A stretch of DNA of 9,276 nt from CAYGAW01 sp964347945 (GTDB lineage Bacteria; Chloroflexota; Anaerolineae; UBA7937; B3-Chlor): positions 1 through 9,276 of the forward strand of contig CAYGAW010000129.1 of the NCBI GenBank assembly GCA_964347945.1. Direction: 5' to 3'. The translations under genes and the position numbers were made by a program. Under the pieces are notes generated by a model, which searched no databases, was not told the DNA's origin, and saw only the letters and a list, made by a program, of their open reading frames with translations. The stretch's first letter is position 1; each line of letters starts with the position of its first letter. Shown here in pieces: positions 6,784 to 9,276 of the stretch.

Positions 6784-7914
6784 ATGGTCAAACTGGACAG
6801 GAAGAGATTAGGCTTGATCGTCAATCCCGTTGCTGGCCTGGGCGGAAGAGTCGGCCTCAAAGGAAGCGACGGAGCCGAGATACAGAGGAAGGCTCTGGAG
6901 CTGGGGGCCATCCCTCAAGCCCACGATCGTGCTCTCCGGGCTCTGGAAATGCTGAAGTCCCTCAGGGACCAGCTTGAGGTCATCACCTATCCCCAGGAGA
7001 TGGGCGAGGATGCAAGCAGAGAAGGCGGCCTCGAGCCCAGGGTCTTCGGGACCATCAAACTAGGGAAGACGACCGCTGAAGACACCACGAAGGCCGCTCT
7101 GGAAATGCAACGCCTGGACGTGGATCTCCTGTTGTTCGCAGGCGGCGATGGCACCGCCAGGGATATCTACAATGCGGTGGGGCAACAGGTGGCGGTTCTC
7201 GGAATCCCCGCTGGGGTCAAGATCCATTCGGCGGTCTTTGGAGCCAGCCCCACGAGCGCGGGAGAATTGGCGGCATCCTATCTGCAAGGGAGGGTGTCGA
7301 GCCTGCGAGAGGCCGAGGTGATGGATATCGACGAGGAGGCCTTCAGACAGGGAATCCTCTCGGCCAAGCTCTACGGTTACTTGAGAATCCCATTTCGTAA
7401 GACTCTCGTCCAGAGTCTCAAGGCGGCAAGTGACCTCAGCGAAGAAGCTTCTCAGCGAGCGATAGCGTGTCACGTGGTGGATGGGATGGAGGACGACTGT
7501 GTTTACGTGCTGGGGCCGGGGACCACAATCAGGGCAATCACCGATGAACTAGGTCTGAGCAAGACCCTCTTGGGCGTGGACGTGGTCAGGGGACTCGAGT
7601 TGGTGGCCACCGACGTCAACGAGTCTCAACTCTTGGAGCTTCTTCAGGGGGCCAGGGCAAAGATCGTCGTGACCCCCATCGGTGGCCAGGGATACATCTT
7701 TGGTCGGGGGAATCAGCAGATAAGTCCAGAGGTGATCAAGAAAGTGGGTAGAGACAACATCGTCGTGGTGAGCACCGCTGAGAAGCTACATTCCTTACGT
7801 GGAGGCCCTCTGCGCGTCGATACTGGCGATAGGGTGGTGGATGAGATGTTAGGTGGCTACGTAAAGGTCGTGGTCCAGTACAACGAGCAGACCATGTACA
7901 AGGTGGCATTCTGA
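6784..7914 (+). CDS. ATP-NAD/AcoX-type kinase (COG3199)
   Basis: This 376-residue protein belongs to the COG3199 branch of the NAD kinase/diacylglycerol kinase superfamily. The N-terminus has the strand and turn LGLIVNPVAGLGG (9-21). The phosphate-donor loop GGDGT is at 120-124 in LLLFAGGDGTARDIYNAV. The family hallmark TPIGGQGYIFGRGNQQIS is at 297-314. COG3199 members are annotated as predicted ATP- or polyphosphate-dependent NAD kinases, and AcoX of acetoin-catabolism clusters is a relative; the true substrate of most members is untested. The ATG at 6784 lies 21 bp after the peptidase gene and has no clear Shine-Dalgarno site, which is unlike its neighbours; no better start exists before the conserved LGLIVNP strand. 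The stop TGA is 11 bp before the next start, with the SDR ribosome binding site touching it. Membership is secure; the NAD-kinase reaction is inferred. Confidence 0.85.
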   Translation: MVKLDRKRLGLIVNPVAGLGGRVGLKGSDGAEIQRKALELGAIPQAHDRALRALEMLKSLRDQLEVITYPQEMGEDASREGGLEPRVFGTIKLGKTTAEDTTKAALEMQRLDVDLLLFAGGDGTARDIYNAVGQQVAVLGIPAGVKIHSAVFGASPTSAGELAASYLQGRVSSLREAEVMDIDEEAFRQGILSAKLYGYLRIPFRKTLVQSLKAASDLSEEASQRAIACHVVDGMEDDCVYVLGPGTTIRAITDELGLSKTLLGVDVVRGLELVATDVNESQLLELLQGARAKIVVTPIGGQGYIFGRGNQQISPEVIKKVGRDNIVVVSTAEKLHSLRGGPLRVDTGDRVVDEMLGGYVKVVVQYNEQTMYKVAF

Positions 7915-7925
7915 GGAGGAGCGCC

Positions 7926-8687
7926 ATGCAACTCGATGGTAGAGTCGCTCTCATCACGGGTGGGGCTTCCGGCATCGGTAGGGCGACGGCTTTGCTCTTC
8001 GCCCGCGAAGGCGCGGCGGTTTCGGTTGTAGACTTGGATGAGGCAGGCGGACAGGCCGTCGTTGAAGGGATTGTGAGCCATGGCGGGCAGGCCGTCTTTG
8101 TGCCCGGCGACGTGACACGTGCCGCAGACTGCCAGCGAGCCGTGGAGGAGACTGTGGCTCGCCTGGGAGGCCTCGACGTCCTCGTGAACTGCGTAGGCAT
8201 CATCCGCCGAGCCACCGTTCTGGAGACGACGGAGGCAGATTGGGACCAGGTGATGAGTGTGAACGTGAAATCTGTCTTCCTGCTGAGCAAGTACACCATC
8301 CCCATCATGGCGGAAGCAGGTGGCGGGGCGATCATCAACGTGTCGTCGGGTTGGGGACTGGTGGGAGGCCCCAGGGCGGCTTCCTACTGCGCCTCAAAGG
8401 GGGCGGTGGTCCAGCTGACCAAATCTATGGCGTTGGACCACGGAGGGCAGAACATCCGTGTCAACTGCATCTGCCCGGGCGACACGGACACGCCTATGCT
8501 GCGGGATGAGGCACGGCAGCTGGGCGAGACCACGGACCAGTTCCTGGCCGACGCCGCTGAGCGACCACTGGGACGTATCGGGACGCCTGAGGACATCGCC
8601 CGGGCGGCGCTGTATCTGGCTAGTGAAGCCTCTTCTTTCGTCACGGGCACAACACTGGTTGTGGACGGCGGCGGACTGGCAGGGTAG
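7926..8687 (+). CDS. SDR-family NAD(P)-dependent oxidoreductase (first of two)
   Basis: This is a classical 253-residue short-chain dehydrogenase. The Rossmann glycine motif is TGGASGIGR (11-19). Asp36 at the end of beta2 (VVDLDE) usually signals preference for NAD(H) over NADP(H). The structural NNAG motif reads NCVG (88-91), a tolerated variant. The catalytic set is Asn113, Ser141, Tyr154 and Lys158 (YCASK). The C-terminus has PLGRIGTPEDIA and TGTTLVVDGGG, as in FabG-like and polyol/hydroxyacid dehydrogenase SDRs. AGGAGGA (7914-7920) begins on the last base of the kinase stop codon, 5 nt before the ATG, so the gene is in an operon with the kinase. The substrate cannot be read from sequence; a sugar, polyol or hydroxyacid are all possible. 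Confidence 0.9.
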   Translation: MQLDGRVALITGGASGIGRATALLFAREGAAVSVVDLDEAGGQAVVEGIVSHGGQAVFVPGDVTRAADCQRAVEETVARLGGLDVLVNCVGIIRRATVLETTEADWDQVMSVNVKSVFLLSKYTIPIMAEAGGGAIINVSSGWGLVGGPRAASYCASKGAVVQLTKSMALDHGGQNIRVNCICPGDTDTPMLRDEARQLGETTDQFLADAAERPLGRIGTPEDIARAALYLASEASSFVTGTTLVVDGGGLAG

Positions 8688-8697
8688 GGAGGACACG

Positions 8698-9276
8698 ATG
8701 CGTGGCCTGGAGGAGAAGCAGGTCTTGATCACCGGTGGGGCGGGTGGCATCGGCAAGGCGACGGCCGTTCGCTTTCTGGAAGAAGGATGCCGGGTCGCTA
8801 TCCTGGATTGTGATGGTGAGGCGGTGCATCGCGTCGATAGCGAAGTGTCTGGGCTGAGCGCCAGCGTCATCGCCGACGTCTCAAAGCCGGACGACGTGGC
8901 GCGGGCTTTCACAGAACTGGATGAGCTACTGGGAGGGCTGGACGTGCTCATCAACAATGCCGGGATCAGCATTCGACACCGCTTCATGGATATCTCTCCC
9001 GAGGAATGGCGTGAGGTGATGGGCGTCAACCTCGACGGGATGTTCTTTGTGGCCCAGGAGGCGGCGCGGCGGATGCTGGCGGCCGACGGTGGCGTCATTC
9101 TGAACATGGGCTCGACCAACGCTCTGATGGGATATCACCACTATGCCGACTATAACGCCTCCAAAGCGGGCGTCGTCGAGTTGACGCGGTCCATGGCTCT
9201 GGAATTGGCCCCCAAGGTGCGGGTCAACGCCGTGTGTCCCGGATTCATTCTCACCCCGATGCAGGAGGCAGAGTAC
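8698..9276 (+). CDS. SDR-family oxidoreductase (second of two), cut by window end
   Basis: The frame is open from ATG 8698 to the last base, giving 193 residues; 50-60 more would be expected. It is a second classical SDR: TGGAGGIGK (12-20), Asp37 after beta2 (ILDCD), NNAG (86-89), Asn111, Ser139, Tyr152 and Lys156 (YNASK), and VNAVCPGFILTPM after the active site. Asp37 again points to NAD(H). GGAGGA (8688-8693) directly follows the stop of the first SDR and lies 4 nt before the ATG, so the two genes are co-translated in one operon. The two proteins share the family plan but differ widely outside motifs, so they are not a recent duplication. They may carry out successive oxidations in one pathway. 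The substrate is unknown. Confidence 0.9.
   Translation, partial: MRGLEEKQVLITGGAGGIGKATAVRFLEEGCRVAILDCDGEAVHRVDSEVSGLSASVIADVSKPDDVARAFTELDELLGGLDVLINNAGISIRHRFMDISPEEWREVMGVNLDGMFFVAQEAARRMLAADGGVILNMGSTNALMGYHHYADYNASKAGVVELTRSMALELAPKVRVNAVCPGFILTPMQEAEY

Noticed and set aside
7736..8338. Open frame of 200 codons on the - strand across the kinase/SDR junction
   Set aside because: It is antisense to two clear genes, has Thr/Ser/Arg/Pro-rich low-complexity content and no motif.
8394..9119. Open frame of 241 codons on the - strand across the two SDR genes
   Set aside because: It is a shadow of two SDR coding regions with complete catalytic motifs on the + strand.

Overview
This is a bacterial chromosomal window, fairly GC-rich, with every supported gene on the + strand. 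The mix of a split glycine-dehydrogenase pair, a COG3199-type kinase, short-chain dehydrogenases and an exported S41 lipoprotein suggests a free-living heterotroph. A Chloroflexota-like genome (SAR202, Dehalococcoidia or Anaerolineae) is my best guess, but no marker gene in the window fixes the taxonomy.

Layout. (1) Positions 1-498 hold the 3' end of a gene for a PsbP/DUF1795-like protein; its two ends suggest a tandem-domain protein. (2) Positions 499-907 are non-coding. They contain a near-perfect sigma70 promoter (TTGAGA, 17 bp, TATAAT) about 100 nt ahead of the next start codon. (3) Positions 908-4687 form a tightly packed three-gene unit: gcvPA-like and gcvPB-like genes for the two subunits of a PLP-dependent glycine decarboxylase (P-protein), then a GNAT acetyltransferase joined to gcvPB by an ATGA overlap. 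(4) A 245-bp gap (4688-4932) precedes an S41-family peptidase with a clear lipobox. (5) From 6784 to the window end lie a COG3199 (AcoX-related) NAD-kinase-like gene and two SDR oxidoreductases, with gaps of 11 and 10 bp and good Shine-Dalgarno sites before both SDR genes. The last SDR runs off the window.

How the genes may work together. The GcvPA/GcvPB pair keeps the PLP lysine and many fold-type-I landmarks. It departs from the textbook family at several otherwise conserved motifs, and no gcvH, gcvT or lpd is visible here. The pair may therefore be a second, divergent P-protein, possibly working on another amino acid or with a remote carrier protein. The downstream kinase-SDR-SDR block looks like a small catabolic or redox operon. 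Both SDRs have the acidic residue after beta2 that usually marks NAD(H) preference, so a simple story of the kinase making NADP for these enzymes does not fit well.

The most interesting points are the divergent P-protein pair with its coupled acetyltransferase, and the kinase/SDR cluster. I saw no RNA genes, CRISPR arrays, insertion sequences or phage genes.
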